The position numbers were made by a program, and so were the translations under genes. A stretch of DNA of 64,000 nucleotides, from NCBI RefSeq assembly GCF_014930455.1, contig NZ_JAAIYO010000005.1:248001-312000 (forward strand), written 5' to 3'. Under the pieces are notes generated by a model, which did not search any database, was not told where the DNA came from, and saw only the letters and a program-made list of their open reading frames with translations. The stretch comes from Corallococcus soli. Lineage in GTDB: Bacteria; Myxococcota; Myxococcia; Myxococcales; Myxococcaceae. Shown here piece after piece: positions 1 through 7,950 of this stretch (position 1 is its first letter; every line of letters begins with the position of its first letter).

Positions 1-489
1 CAGGTTGTCCCGAGGGCTGAAGCCTTCCATCAGGGCCTCGGTGGCCTCCACCACGTTGCCGGGCAGGGACAGCCAGTCGAAGCAGGCGATGATCAACCGC
101 CCGCCGGGCCGCAACAGCCGGAGCACCTCGCGCGCGGCGACGGGCCGGTTGAACCAATGCCAGCACTGGCCAGCGAACACGCGGTCGAAGGACCCCGACG
201 GCAGGCCCGTCTCCTCCGCGCTGGCGACACGGAAGTCCACCGTGAGGCCATCGTCGCGCGCGAGCCGCCGGGCGGCGTCCAACTGCGGCGCGGACACATC
301 CAGCGCGGTGACGTCCATGCCACGCCGGGCGAGTCCCCGGGCGATGGTGCCAGTGCCCGTGCCCAGGTCCAACGCGCTCAGTCCGGACCGCAGCACGCCG
401 TCCTGTTCCAGCCGGGTGAAGAAGGCGTCCGGGAATCCCGCCCGGTATTTCGCGTAGTCCGACGACGTGCGTCCAAAGTCCACGGCCAT
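1..489 (-). CDS. Class I SAM-dependent methyltransferase, 3' end cut by the window
   Basis: The frame is open from an ATG at 489 to the window edge (163 codons). The translation carries a Rossmann motif I (LDLGTGTGTIAR, about residues 40-51), an acidic motif II region (TALDVS) and a later RPGGRLIIACFDW segment. These are the usual landmarks of the Methyltransf_11/25 families of small-molecule or lipid methyltransferases. The substrate cannot be told. The gene is divergent from the citrate synthase-like gene, and the strong inverted repeat at 526-555 sits in the shared upstream region, so the two may be co-regulated (inference). The C-terminus lies outside the window. Confidence 0.85.
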   Translation of the reverse strand, partial: MAVDFGRTSSDYAKYRAGFPDAFFTRLEQDGVLRSGLSALDLGTGTGTIARGLARRGMDVTALDVSAPQLDAARRLARDDGLTVDFRVASAEETGLPSGSFDRVFAGQCWHWFNRPVAAREVLRLLRPGGRLIIACFDWLSLPGNVVEATEALMEGFSPRDNL

Positions 490-525
490 GGTCGCTCCCC
501 GCTGAAGGCCTCGCGCCAGACGGGT

Positions 526-555
526 TCGACTCGACAAGATGTCCAGTCGAGTCGA
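526..555. promoter_or_regulatory. 10-bp perfect inverted repeat between divergent genes, probable operator
   Basis: TCGACTCGAC (526-535) and GTCGAGTCGA (546-555) are exact reverse complements separated by 10 bp. The site lies between the methyltransferase start (489) and the start of the helix-turn-helix citrate synthase (584). Each arm is itself a doubled 5-mer. It covers the upstream ATG at 539, which argues that 539 is not the real start. Autoregulation by the HTH protein is an inference. Confidence 0.6.
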
Positions 556-583
556 GACTCCACGTCCGGGAGGCACGAGAACC

Positions 584-1981
584 ATGGTGCGTCGCAGCGG
601 GGGTCGTTCTCAATCTCGATTCGACCATCCACCTGAGGAGGAGCTGCTGCGCGCGGAGGAGGCGGCGGCCCTCCTGGGCGTGAAGCGGGCGACGCTCTAC
701 ACGTACGTGAGCCGGGGGCTCGTGCGGTGCGTGCCGGAGAAGGGGACGAAGGAGAACCGCTACCTGCGCGCGGACCTGGAGCGCCTGAAGACCCGCCATG
801 ACGCGAGGGCCGGACACGCGGCGGTGGCGTCAGGAGCGCTGCGCTGGGGCGAGCCGGTCATCGACTCCTCGGTGTCGAGGATCGACGAGCGGGGGCTCCA
901 GTACCGGGGACACGACGCGGTGGCCCTGGCCACCGGAGGGCACCTCTTCGAGGACGTGGCGGAGCTGCTGTGGACAGGGCACCTGCCGTCCGTGTCCACG
1001 CCGTGGCCCTTCTCGGAGGGGGGTCTGACCCGGGGAGCGTCAGCGCTGTCTGCCTTTGAGCGCTCGGACCCGTCGCAAGGAACGCGAAGGGGCTCCGGCC
1101 CGAAGCCACGAGGGGCGCCACTGCTGACACCCTCCGCGCTGGCCGCGCTGCTGCCCCGGGACACGCCACCGCTGTCCGTGCTGGCCGCGCTGGTGCCCCT
1201 GCTGGCCGCGAGCGACGAGGGCCGCTTCGCCGCGCCCGTGGAGCAGGAGCAGGCGCGGGCCCGCCGCATCATCCGCCAGATGGGCGCCTGGGTCTGCGTG
1301 ACGCAGGCCCCGGGGCGCGTGTCCCGGGCCTTGAAGGAAGACACGGTGGCCGCGTCGCTGGCCACCGCCTGGGATTCAAAGGTGAAGCGCGCGCCAGAGC
1401 TGCTCAACCGCGCGTTGATCCTCTGCGCGGACCACGAGCTGAACACCTCCACCTTCGCCGCGAGGGTGACGGCCTCCTCGGGAGCGGACCTGTACGCGAG
1501 CCTGAGCGCGGCGCTGGCGGCCGTCTCCGGCCACAAGCACGGCGGCTCCTGCGACCGCGTGGAGGCCCTGCTCACGGAGGTGGGCCGGCCCGAGCGCGCC
1601 GCCCAGGTGGTGCACGGCCGCCTGCGCCGGGGTGAAGCCGTGACGGGCTTCGGCCATCGCCTCTACCCCCAAGGGGACCCGCGCACGCCGCCGCTGGTGG
1701 AGGCCGCGTTGAGCGTGAGGCCCGAATCCCTCCGCGTGAAGGTGGCCCGCGCCGTGATGGACACCATGCGCGACGCCGGCCATCCCCCTCCGGCGATGGA
1801 CTTCGGCCTGGTGATGCTGGCGGACGCCCTGGGCCTGCCGCCGGGCGCGGGCACCCTGCTGTTCGGCCTGGGCCGCACCGCGGGCTGGGTGGCGCACATC
1901 CTGGAGCAGCGCGAACAGGGCCACCTGCTCCGTCCCCGCGCGCGCTACGTGGAGCCTTCGCAGTCGCCCGCCGCGAAGTAG
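584..1981 (+). CDS. Citrate synthase family protein with N-terminal helix-turn-helix
   Basis: The 465-residue product begins with an excisionase/MerR-like helix-turn-helix (about residues 22-65, LLRAEEAAALLGVKRATLYTY) joined to a citrate synthase fold. The catalytic signatures are present: His in SGHKHGGSCD, His in GFGHRLYPQGDPR and Asp in PPAMDFGLVML. Citrate synthases condense acetyl-CoA or another acyl-CoA with an oxoacid such as oxaloacetate; the HTH-fused branch is of unsettled substrate and might be 2-methylcitrate synthase-like or regulatory. I chose ATG 584 over ATG 539 because GGGAGG lies 10 nt upstream and because 539 falls inside the inverted repeat. The segment around residues 145-185 is Gly/Ser/Pro-rich and probably a loop insertion. 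Confidence 0.85.
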   Translation: MVRRSGGRSQSRFDHPPEEELLRAEEAAALLGVKRATLYTYVSRGLVRCVPEKGTKENRYLRADLERLKTRHDARAGHAAVASGALRWGEPVIDSSVSRIDERGLQYRGHDAVALATGGHLFEDVAELLWTGHLPSVSTPWPFSEGGLTRGASALSAFERSDPSQGTRRGSGPKPRGAPLLTPSALAALLPRDTPPLSVLAALVPLLAASDEGRFAAPVEQEQARARRIIRQMGAWVCVTQAPGRVSRALKEDTVAASLATAWDSKVKRAPELLNRALILCADHELNTSTFAARVTASSGADLYASLSAALAAVSGHKHGGSCDRVEALLTEVGRPERAAQVVHGRLRRGEAVTGFGHRLYPQGDPRTPPLVEAALSVRPESLRVKVARAVMDTMRDAGHPPPAMDFGLVMLADALGLPPGAGTLLFGLGRTAGWVAHILEQREQGHLLRPRARYVEPSQSPAAK

Positions 1982-2047
1982 GCGCCGGCACGCCGGTGTC
2001 GCCTGCCGTGCACGCCCCACAGGTTTCGGTTGGAGCCCGGGCCCGGG

Positions 2048-2353
2048 ATGCGCACACTGCCGCCCGTGAGCGAACGCCGCCCTTCCCTGCCCTATCCCGC
2101 CGTGTTGTTGCTCGGCAACGTCGCCTTCATCGCCGCGTGGATCGTCGTCCTCAAACGCCCCGAGGGCTGGCAGTTCGTGGGCCCCGTGCTCCTCGCCCTC
2201 TTCCTCGTGCTGCGGGTGGGCGGCGTGTGGCGCTACGCGAAGAACAACCCGGACCCCACGGGCCGCGCGAAGCGCTCCGCCGTCATCTCCACCGTGCTGG
2301 CCCTGCTCGCCGTGGCGCTCTGGGTCTTCACCCTGCTGAGCGGCCCGCGCTGA
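2048..2353 (+). CDS. Small three-helix membrane protein, unknown function
   Basis: This 101-residue protein has three hydrophobic stretches, around residues 16-34, 43-58 and 78-95, with short positively charged loops such as RYAKNN and GRAKRSA. I do not recognise the family. A TTG at 2030 in the same frame would add six residues; ATG 2048 is preferred. It follows the citrate synthase-like gene by 66 bp on the same strand and may be cotranscribed. It ends against the convergent ychF gene, with a shared hairpin between them. Confidence 0.65.
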   Translation: MRTLPPVSERRPSLPYPAVLLLGNVAFIAAWIVVLKRPEGWQFVGPVLLALFLVLRVGGVWRYAKNNPDPTGRAKRSAVISTVLALLAVALWVFTLLSGPR

Positions 2354-2362
2354 AAACGAAAC

Positions 2363-2394
2363 GGGCGCCCCTTCCGAAGTGGAAGGTGGCGCCC
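2363..2394. terminator. Terminator-like hairpin between convergent genes
   Basis: The left arm GGGCGCCCCTTCC (2363-2375) pairs with GGAAGGTGGCGCCC (2381-2394), with one bulged base and a GAAGT loop. On the minus strand it is followed by GTTTCGTTTTCA, so it suits termination of ychF best and may serve both genes. Confidence 0.75.
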
Positions 2395-2425
2395 GCGCGT
2401 CACAGCGAAGCCGAGGACTCGCGCG

Positions 2426-3538
2426 TCAGACGTTGAAGCGGAAGTGCATGCAGTCACCGTCCTGCACGGCGTACTCCTTGCCTTCCACGCGCAGCAGGCC
2501 CTTCTCCTTCACCGCCGCCTCGCTGCCCAGCTTCACCAGGTCCTCCCAGCGCATGACCTCCGCCTTGATGAAGCCGCGCTCGAAGTCCGAGTGGATGACG
2601 CCCGCCGCCTGCGGCGCCTTGAAGCCCTTGTGGATGGTCCACGCGCGGCACTCCTGCTCGCCCACCGTGAAGTACGTCCACAGGCCCAGCAGCTTGTAGC
2701 CCTCGCGCACCACCTTGTGCAGGCCGGGCTCCGTCAGGCCGTTGCTCTCCAGGAAGCCAGCGCGGTCGGACTCGGGGAGCTGCTGGATCTCCGACTCCAG
2801 CGCCGCCGCCAGCACCACCACGCCCGCGCCTTCCTTGGCGGCCATGTCGCGCACCGCCTTCACGCGCGGGTCGCTGTCTTCCTTGCCAATCTGCCCTTCG
2901 CTGATGTTCGCCACGTACAGCACGGGCTTGTCCGTCAGCAGGAACAGGTCCTGGAGGGGCGCGTGCTCCTCCTCGCTCAGCTTCTGCGCGCGCACCGTGA
3001 CGCCGTTGTCCAGGGCCGCCATCACCCGCTCCAACACCGCCACCTCGGCCTTGGCCTCTTCGGCCGCCTTGCCGCCCAGCTTGGTGTTCTTCAGCGAGCG
3101 GTCACGGCGCTTCTCCACCGTCTCCAGGTCCTTGAGGCACAGCTCCGTGTCGACCACGTCCCGGTCCCGCACCGGATCCACGCCGCCCTCGACGTGGGTG
3201 ACGTTGTCGTCCTCGAAGCAGCGCAGCACGTGGAGCACCGCGTCCACCTGGCGGATGTTCGCCAGGAACTGGTTGCCCAGGCCTTCACCCTTGGAAGCGC
3301 CACGCACCAGGCCCGCGATGTCCACGAGCTCCAGCGACGTGGGGATCTTCTTCAGCGGCTTGATGAGCGCCGTCAGCTGGTCCAGGCGGTCGTCCGGCAC
3401 CGGCACCACGCCCACGTTCGGCTCAATCGTGCAGAACGGGTAGTTCGCGGCCTGCGCGCTCGCCGCGGAGGACACGGCGTTGAACAGGGTGGACTTGCCC
3501 ACGTTGGGCAGACCGACGATGCCGATGGAGAGAGCCAT
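2426..3538 (-). CDS. ychF: Redox-regulated ATPase YchF (OLA1 family)
   Basis: The 370-residue product has the full YchF layout. P-loop GLPNVGKST lies at residues 9-17, the switch/G3 segment VDIAGLVRGASKGEGLG around 73-90, then a coiled-coil insertion (about 130-200) and a C-terminal TGS-like domain ending in DGDCMHFRFNV. YchF/OLA1 proteins bind ATP rather than GTP because of a changed G4 motif, associate with ribosomes and respond to oxidative stress. The length matches the family. It begins 45 bp after atpF on the same strand and could be read from the atp transcript. Confidence 0.96.
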   Translation of the reverse strand: MALSIGIVGLPNVGKSTLFNAVSSAASAQAANYPFCTIEPNVGVVPVPDDRLDQLTALIKPLKKIPTSLELVDIAGLVRGASKGEGLGNQFLANIRQVDAVLHVLRCFEDDNVTHVEGGVDPVRDRDVVDTELCLKDLETVEKRRDRSLKNTKLGGKAAEEAKAEVAVLERVMAALDNGVTVRAQKLSEEEHAPLQDLFLLTDKPVLYVANISEGQIGKEDSDPRVKAVRDMAAKEGAGVVVLAAALESEIQQLPESDRAGFLESNGLTEPGLHKVVREGYKLLGLWTYFTVGEQECRAWTIHKGFKAPQAAGVIHSDFERGFIKAEVMRWEDLVKLGSEAAVKEKGLLRVEGKEYAVQDGDCMHFRFNV

Positions 3539-3583
3539 GATGGATTCCTGGAACAGACGGGCGCGGCTTGGGACTTCCCGGCC

Positions 3584-4132
3584 TTACGCCGAACGACGGG
3601 TCGCCGTGGCGCTCGTCGCACCCGGCAGGCCCTGAACGAACTGCTCGGCCAGCGCGCGGTGCTTGGCGTCGTCCATGCGCTCGTTCATGAGCTTGGTGGC
3701 CACGTCCATGGCCAGGTCCACCGCCATGGCGCGCACTTCCGCGATGGCCTTGGCCTTCTGGTCGTCGATTTCGCGGCGGGCGCTCAGCTTCAGCTCCTCC
3801 GCCTCCTTGCGGCTCTTGGCCATCAGCTCGTCGCGGAACTTCTCCATGTCCGCGGTGTTGCGGCGCATCATCTCCGCCGCCTCGCGACGGGCCTCCGCGA
3901 TGGCCGTCTTCTGGTCGGCCAGCAGCTTCTCCGCCTCGGCGCGCTCACGCTTCGCGCTCTCGATGGCGTTGGAGATCTGCTTCTCGCGCTCCTCCACGAG
4001 CGACAGGATGGGGCCCCACGCCTTCGCGCGCAGCACCAGCATGACGAGGACGAAGGTGACGATGGTCCAGAAGATGAGGCCCGGACGGACCTCCACGAAG
4101 CTGCTGGCGGCGAGAACAGAGGGCAGGAACAT
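3584..4132 (-). CDS. atpF: ATP synthase F0 subunit b
   Basis: This 182-residue protein has one N-terminal membrane helix (about residues 18-37, GLIFWTIVTFVLVMLVLRAK) followed by a long charged helix rich in Glu, Lys, Arg and Ala. That is the peripheral stalk of F-type ATP synthase, which holds F1 stationary against the rotating c-ring. It lies downstream of atpE in the usual B-E-F order for F0 genes. The expected next gene, atpH (delta), is absent; ychF follows instead, so the F1 genes must be elsewhere. Confidence 0.95.
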   Translation of the reverse strand: MFLPSVLAASSFVEVRPGLIFWTIVTFVLVMLVLRAKAWGPILSLVEEREKQISNAIESAKRERAEAEKLLADQKTAIAEARREAAEMMRRNTADMEKFRDELMAKSRKEAEELKLSARREIDDQKAKAIAEVRAMAVDLAMDVATKLMNERMDDAKHRALAEQFVQGLPGATSATATRRSA

Positions 4133-4213
4133 GGCGGGTCCCGGATTCAGACGGCGAAAAAGTGGTGCGGGAGACTGCGGGTGACACGGGCACGGCGACT
4201 GCTTTGCCGGAAG

Positions 4214-4248
4214 GCCGGCGCCCCTCCTTCAACGAAGAGGACGCCGGC
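4214..4248. repeat. Strong hairpin between atpE and atpF
   Basis: GCCGGCG (4214-4220) pairs with CGCCGGC (4242-4248), and the interior also pairs partly (CCTCCTTC against GAAGAGG). It lies in the 137-bp gap just 3' of atpE on the minus strand, without a T-run. Such a structure could protect the 3' end of an atpE-containing transcript, or reduce read-through, and so raise c-subunit yield over subunit b (inference). Confidence 0.55.
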
Positions 4249-4269
4249 TCCCAGGTGTTGCCAACCGGC

Positions 4270-4500
4270 TCAGACCTTGATGGCGAGCAGGATGCAGACG
4301 ACCAGCGCGAACAGCGTCGCGCCTTCGATGAGCGCCGCGGCGATGATCATGGTGGTGCGGATGTCGCCGCCCGCGGCCGGCTGACGGCCCGTGGCGTCCA
4401 TGGCGGCGGCCGCCAGCTTACCGATGCCGAGCGCGGCGCCGATGATGGAGAGACCCGCGCCGATACCGGCGGCGAGGAAGGCAAGAGCGATGTTGGTCAT
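4270..4500 (-). CDS. atpE: ATP synthase F0 subunit c
   Basis: The 76-residue hairpin proteolipid has two membrane helices, residues about 4-27 and 48-74, joined by a polar loop (ATGRQPAAGGD). The first helix carries the close-packing glycines (AAGIGAGLSIIGAALGIG). The ion-binding carboxylate is the Glu in AALIEGATLFALVV. The residues around this Glu do not show the Gln plus Ser/Thr signature of sodium-type rings, so proton use is likely. Upstream gene atpB ends 158 bp away. Confidence 0.97.
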   Translation of the reverse strand: MTNIALAFLAAGIGAGLSIIGAALGIGKLAAAAMDATGRQPAAGGDIRTTMIIAAALIEGATLFALVVCILLAIKV

Positions 4501-4658
4501 GGGAGCACGTACTTTCGGGTGAGGCAGGACCCGCTTGTGGGGGGGTCGTGAAATCCCTTTAGGACTACCTCCGACGGCCTTTCGAACCGCCGGGTCTTCA
4601 ACCGGGGCGCGCGCAGCTTCAGGCGCCCCGTCCAGTCAGGCCGAGAAGCTTCCCCGGC

Positions 4659-5705
4659 TCAAATGTGGTGCGCCTTGCCGTGGTCGTGGCTGGCGCCAGC
4701 TTCCGCGTGGCCGTGGTCGTCGTGGTGGTGACCCATGGCCACGCTCATGCCGATGAAGAGCGCGGACAGCATGGTGAACACGTACGCCTGCACGAAGGCC
4801 ACGAACAGCTCCAGCAGGTAGATGCCGAAGGCGAACGGCACGCTCACCAGCGCCACCGCGGGGTGACGGAGCATGAAGATGAGGCCCAGCAGGAAGAAGA
4901 TGACGATGTGGCCCGCCAGCATGTTGGCGAAGAGTCGGATGGTGAGGGCGAAGGGCTTGGTGAACAGGCCCAGGAACTCCACCGGAATCATGATGGGCCA
5001 CAGCCAGGGGGCCACGCCGCCCGTCAGGTGCTTCAGGTAGCCACCGATGCCCGCCGCGCGGATGCCCGCGACCTGGGTGACGACGAAGGTGCACAGCGCC
5101 AGGCCGCAGGTGACCGCGATGTTGCCCGTGGCGGACGCCATCCAGGGGAACAGGCCCAGCAGGTTCATGAAGAGGATGAAGAAGAACGCGGTCAGCAGGT
5201 AGGGCACGTACCGGGGGCCCTCCTCCTTGCCGATGTTCTTGATGGCCAGCTCGTCGCGCACGAAGAGGACCAGCATCTCGAAGAGGTTCGCCGCCGTGCC
5301 GCGCGGAACCAGCTTCGTCTTGTCGCGGTTGCTCCACACCATCAGCGAGCCGATGAGGATGAGCGCCGCCAGCCACATCATCACCGTGTGCTTGGTGATG
5401 GAGAGGTCCACGCAGCCGGCGCCCAGGCCCGGGTACACCTCGCCGTGGCCGCTCGGGTCCGCCACCGGCGTGCAGGCGCCCTCGCTCAGGGGGATGAAGA
5501 TGCGCGGCAGGTGGACGACGATGTGGTTGTGGCTCAGCGGGATCTCGAACTCGTACTCGTTCGAGTCGGACACGTGATGGAGGATGTAGCCGGCGACGTC
5601 CTCGCCCTCGGCGTCCTTGCCCTCGTTCGCGACGCCGGCCGGACCGGAGGCCCACACGGAACCCGCGAACAGACAGGCGAACAGCACCATTGCCTTGCGC
5701 ATCAC
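4659..5705 (-). CDS. atpB: ATP synthase F0 subunit a, with signal peptide and His-rich tail
   Basis: The 348-residue product is longer than typical subunit a (about 240-270). An N-terminal signal peptide (to about residue 19, FAGSVWA) precedes a roughly 90-residue periplasmic segment with two cysteines. The membrane core then follows, including the essential Arg in [15 protein letters not shown]. The C-terminus is unusually His/Asp-rich ([14 protein letters not shown] and onward). The gene overlaps the atpI-like gene by 4 bp (ATGA). Subunit a forms the two proton half-channels against the c-ring. Confidence 0.95.
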   Translation of the reverse strand: MMRKAMVLFACLFAGSVWASGPAGVANEGKDAEGEDVAGYILHHVSDSNEYEFEIPLSHNHIVVHLPRIFIPLSEGACTPVADPSGHGEVYPGLGAGCVDLSITKHTVMMWLAALILIGSLMVWSNRDKTKLVPRGTAANLFEMLVLFVRDELAIKNIGKEEGPRYVPYLLTAFFFILFMNLLGLFPWMASATGNIAVTCGLALCTFVVTQVAGIRAAGIGGYLKHLTGGVAPWLWPIMIPVEFLGLFTKPFALTIRLFANMLAGHIVIFFLLGLIFMLRHPAVALVSVPFAFGIYLLELFVAFVQAYVFTMLSALFIGMSVAMGHHHDDHGHAEAGASHDHGKAHHI

Positions 5706-6115
5706 TCGTCTCCGCCCGCCGGGTCTTTCGACGCGGCCATCACGTAGCTGACTTCAATCCACTGCAGCGCGAAGTAGACGCCGAAGAAGCCGCCCACGAA
5801 CGCGATCGCGCTCAAATTCCGGGACACCACCCACGCCAACCCCAGCCCCACCGCCACGCCTCTCAGCGCGAACACCACCCCGACCACCTTCAGCGCGGCC
5901 TTGAGGTCCGCCTGCGCCAGCGCCCGCCGCTTCAGGAACAGCGCGAGCACCCCCACCACCGCCGACATCCCGACGCCCAGGAGCGCCGCCACCCGGTCCT
6001 CCGCCACCTTCGGCAGCGCCGCCGCCACCACCGCGCCCACGCCCATCGCCGCCGCCGCCAGCCCCGCGTGCGCCCAGAAGGGGTCCTTCCCCTGCCGCCC
6101 GTCCCGCCCCGTCAC
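5702..6115 (-). CDS. AtpI-like F0 assembly membrane protein
   Basis: This 137-residue protein has four hydrophobic segments and lies between atpZ and atpB, the usual place of the poorly conserved atpI/uncI gene. AtpI proteins assist c-ring assembly and/or cation supply. I place the start at GTG 6115, which overlaps the TGA of the upstream atpZ gene (GTGA) and gives a tight polycistronic arrangement. A longer frame to 6220 would only overlap atpZ. The stop overlaps the atpB start. Confidence 0.7.
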   Translation of the reverse strand: MTGRDGRQGKDPFWAHAGLAAAAMGVGAVVAAALPKVAEDRVAALLGVGMSAVVGVLALFLKRRALAQADLKAALKVVGVVFALRGVAVGLGLAWVVSRNLSAIAFVGGFFGVYFALQWIEVSYVMAASKDPAGGDE

Positions 6116-6378
6116 TTGCGCTTCCCCAGCCGCGCCATCGCGTGGAGGAAGCCGTAGAACCCCACGCCAATCCCCACCAGGGACAGGCCCAGGAGCAGCC
6201 AGGGGGACGTCCCCAGCCACTTGTCCAGGAAGTACCCTCCCAGGACCCCCACCACCGCCCCGCCCACCAGCTTCCAGACCGCGGAGATGTACGGCTCCGC
6301 CGCGCGCATCTGCCGGGCCGTCTCGCCCAGCTCACTGCCCGGCGCGTCCGCCCGCTCCCGTGGCTCCTGGTCTGCCAT
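6112..6378 (-). CDS. AtpZ/AtpI family F0 subunit, first gene of the F0 operon
   Basis: This is an 88-residue protein with a short charged N-terminus and two membrane helices (about residues 35-51 and 57-76). The segment GGAVVGVLGGYFLDKWLGTSPW is characteristic of the AtpZ/AtpI family (putative F0F1-ATPase subunit), where the Gly-rich helix and the F-x-D-x-W-x-G-x-x-P pattern recur. These proteins are encoded at the head of atp operons and have been linked to ion uptake or c-ring assembly. It is the first gene of the minus-strand set. Confidence 0.8.
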   Translation of the reverse strand: MADQEPRERADAPGSELGETARQMRAAEPYISAVWKLVGGAVVGVLGGYFLDKWLGTSPWLLLGLSLVGIGVGFYGFLHAMARLGKRK

Positions 6379-6750
6379 GCGGACGCCTCACCAAACCCTG
6401 GGAAAGTCTTGGGTTTCTCTTCACCAACCCCGACCCCGCCCATACCCGCGCGGGCGCCGCTTAGCACCGAATGCGCGGCGCGTGCAACCACTCCGCTGAC
6501 CCGGGGGGTGGCGCTGGCAGCAGGGATTGCCGCACCCGCAAGCGCAGCTATCACGGTCCCGGACGGAGCGGGGGTTTCTCCTCTGGAGGAAGGGGCGCGG
6601 CGGCAGGCGGGCGAAGGGAGCGTCCGGTGGATCAGCAACGGTCGTTGCACGGGGTGACGGACGGGCGGGCGGCCCACCCGCCGCCTCTACGCGCCGGGGG
6701 TGGGCGTCGCCAGCTTGCCGGAGGACGCCTTCCGCCTCCAGGAGCCACCC
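6379..6750. other. Divergent intergenic region, atp promoter side and PEBP gene leader
   Basis: No gene is supported here. Close to the atpZ start there is an inverted repeat AAACCC (6393-6398) and GGGTTT (6411-6416), inside a less GC-rich stretch that could hold the atp promoter. Near the plus-strand gene GGCGGG (6664-6669) pairs with CCCGCC (6677-6682). I see no clear sigma-70 consensus. Confidence 0.4.
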
Positions 6751-7302
6751 ATGCCGAAGCCGCTCGAGCTCACCTCGCCCCAGTTCAAGGACGGGATGCC
6801 CATCCCCATCGCCTACACCGGCGAGGGCGAGGACAAGGCGCCCCCCCTGCACTGGGAGAACCTCCCCCCGGGGGCCAAGAGCCTGGCGCTCATCGTGGAG
6901 GACCCGGACGCGCCGGACCCGGCCCACCCGCAGCGCACCTTCTGCCACTGGGTCCTCTACAACCTGCCCCCCAACGCCCAGAGCCTGCCGGACGGGGCCA
7001 CGCTGGACGTGCTGCCGCCCGGGGTGAAGCTGGGGATGAACGACTTCCAGCGGCAGGACTACGGCGGCCCCATGCCGCCCATCGGCAGCCACCGGTACTT
7101 CTTCCGGCTGTACGCCCTGGACACGGTGCTGCCGGACCTGGGCCGGCCCTCCCGCGCGGAGCTGCGCGAGGCCATGGACGGCCACATCGTGGGCGAAGCC
7201 CAGCTCATGGGCACCTACGAGAAGGTGCACCACCACCGGGAGGAGAAGGGCGCGCCCGCCGACAAGCCGTCCACCCGCCGCAACGGGAGCCGCAACCACT
7301 GA
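6751..7302 (+). CDS. YbhB/YbcL family Raf kinase inhibitor-like (PEBP) protein
   Basis: The 183-residue product shows PEBP-fold signatures: an APPLHW-type segment near residues 31-36, EDPDAPDP around 50-57, HWVLYNLP around 67-74 and GPMPPIGSHRYFFRLYALD around 106-125. Bacterial PEBP proteins are small soluble ligand-binding proteins of mostly unknown role. ATG 6751 is preceded by AGGAG at good spacing; the in-frame GTG at 6700 lacks support. The C-terminal 25 residues are basic and His-rich and look disordered. It is convergent with the RiPP operon and probably unrelated to it. Confidence 0.85.
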   Translation: MPKPLELTSPQFKDGMPIPIAYTGEGEDKAPPLHWENLPPGAKSLALIVEDPDAPDPAHPQRTFCHWVLYNLPPNAQSLPDGATLDVLPPGVKLGMNDFQRQDYGGPMPPIGSHRYFFRLYALDTVLPDLGRPSRAELREAMDGHIVGEAQLMGTYEKVHHHREEKGAPADKPSTRRNGSRNH

Positions 7303-7329
7303 GCCGGCGGCCGGCGGCGGCGAGCCCCC

Positions 7330-7932
7330 TCAAGGGGCGGGCAGCTCGCGCACCATCACCGCGGGCAGGCCCGGCACCTTGAGGTACTCCACGCGCGTGG
7401 GGCGGGCCTCCACCGGGGGCCAGCCCGGCGCCTCCAGCGCGGCGAGGAGCCCCAGCACCGGGAAGTCGAAGGACTCCACGAGGGGCCCCACCGGGGGCAT
7501 GGGCAGCAGCCCCCACGCCAGCGCGATGCGCAGCCGCTCACAGCGGGCCACCTGCGGGACGTAGGCCGGCAGGCGTGGGCCGGGAGCATCTGACCCCAAC
7601 TCCAGGAAGCGACACCAGGCGATGGCCTCCTCGCGGTTGAGCACCTCCGGCGGCACGTCCTGGAGGAAGCGCAGGCGCAGCGGCGCCAGGTCCGGGCGCT
7701 TGGCTTCATCCACCCACGGGAGCTGTTCGCGCACGCGCTCGGTGCGGTGGTAGTCCATCATCCGTCCGGCGCGGTCCACCACCGCGCGGTCCACGCGGCC
7801 GAGCGCCTCCTGCTCCCCCGGCGTCAGCGCCAGCGGCGCCAGCGTCCGTGGCGCATCCCGCGTCCACGCCTCGCGGAAGCGCGGATCCATGTGCAGCCGC
7901 GCCAGCACTTCCAGCGTCTGTGGATAACCCAT
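7330..7932 (-). CDS. MNIO (DUF692) partner protein, last gene of the putative RiPP operon
   Basis: This 200-residue soluble protein starts 18 bp after the DUF692 gene. Its N-terminal part (about residues 5-70; RLHMDPRFREAWTRD, then LALTPGEQEALGRVD) resembles the small helical Nif11/LigA-like domain common in RiPP leader and partner proteins. The C-terminal half has no family I can name. DUF692 enzymes characteristically need an adjacent partner that binds the peptide substrate, as MbnC does for MbnB and as BufC/HvfC-type proteins are thought to do. Position and size suggest that role here. The function is inferred from context. Confidence 0.65.
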   Translation of the reverse strand: MGYPQTLEVLARLHMDPRFREAWTRDAPRTLAPLALTPGEQEALGRVDRAVVDRAGRMMDYHRTERVREQLPWVDEAKRPDLAPLRLRFLQDVPPEVLNREEAIAWCRFLELGSDAPGPRLPAYVPQVARCERLRIALAWGLLPMPPVGPLVESFDFPVLGLLAALEAPGWPPVEARPTRVEYLKVPGLPAVMVRELPAP

Positions 7933-7950
7933 GGCCGTGTCCCCTTCCCT

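Noticed and set aside
2444..4384. A 646-codon plus-strand open frame
   Set aside because: It is antisense to ychF, atpF and part of atpE, has a His/Arg/Leu-biased composition typical of a shadow frame, and matches no family.
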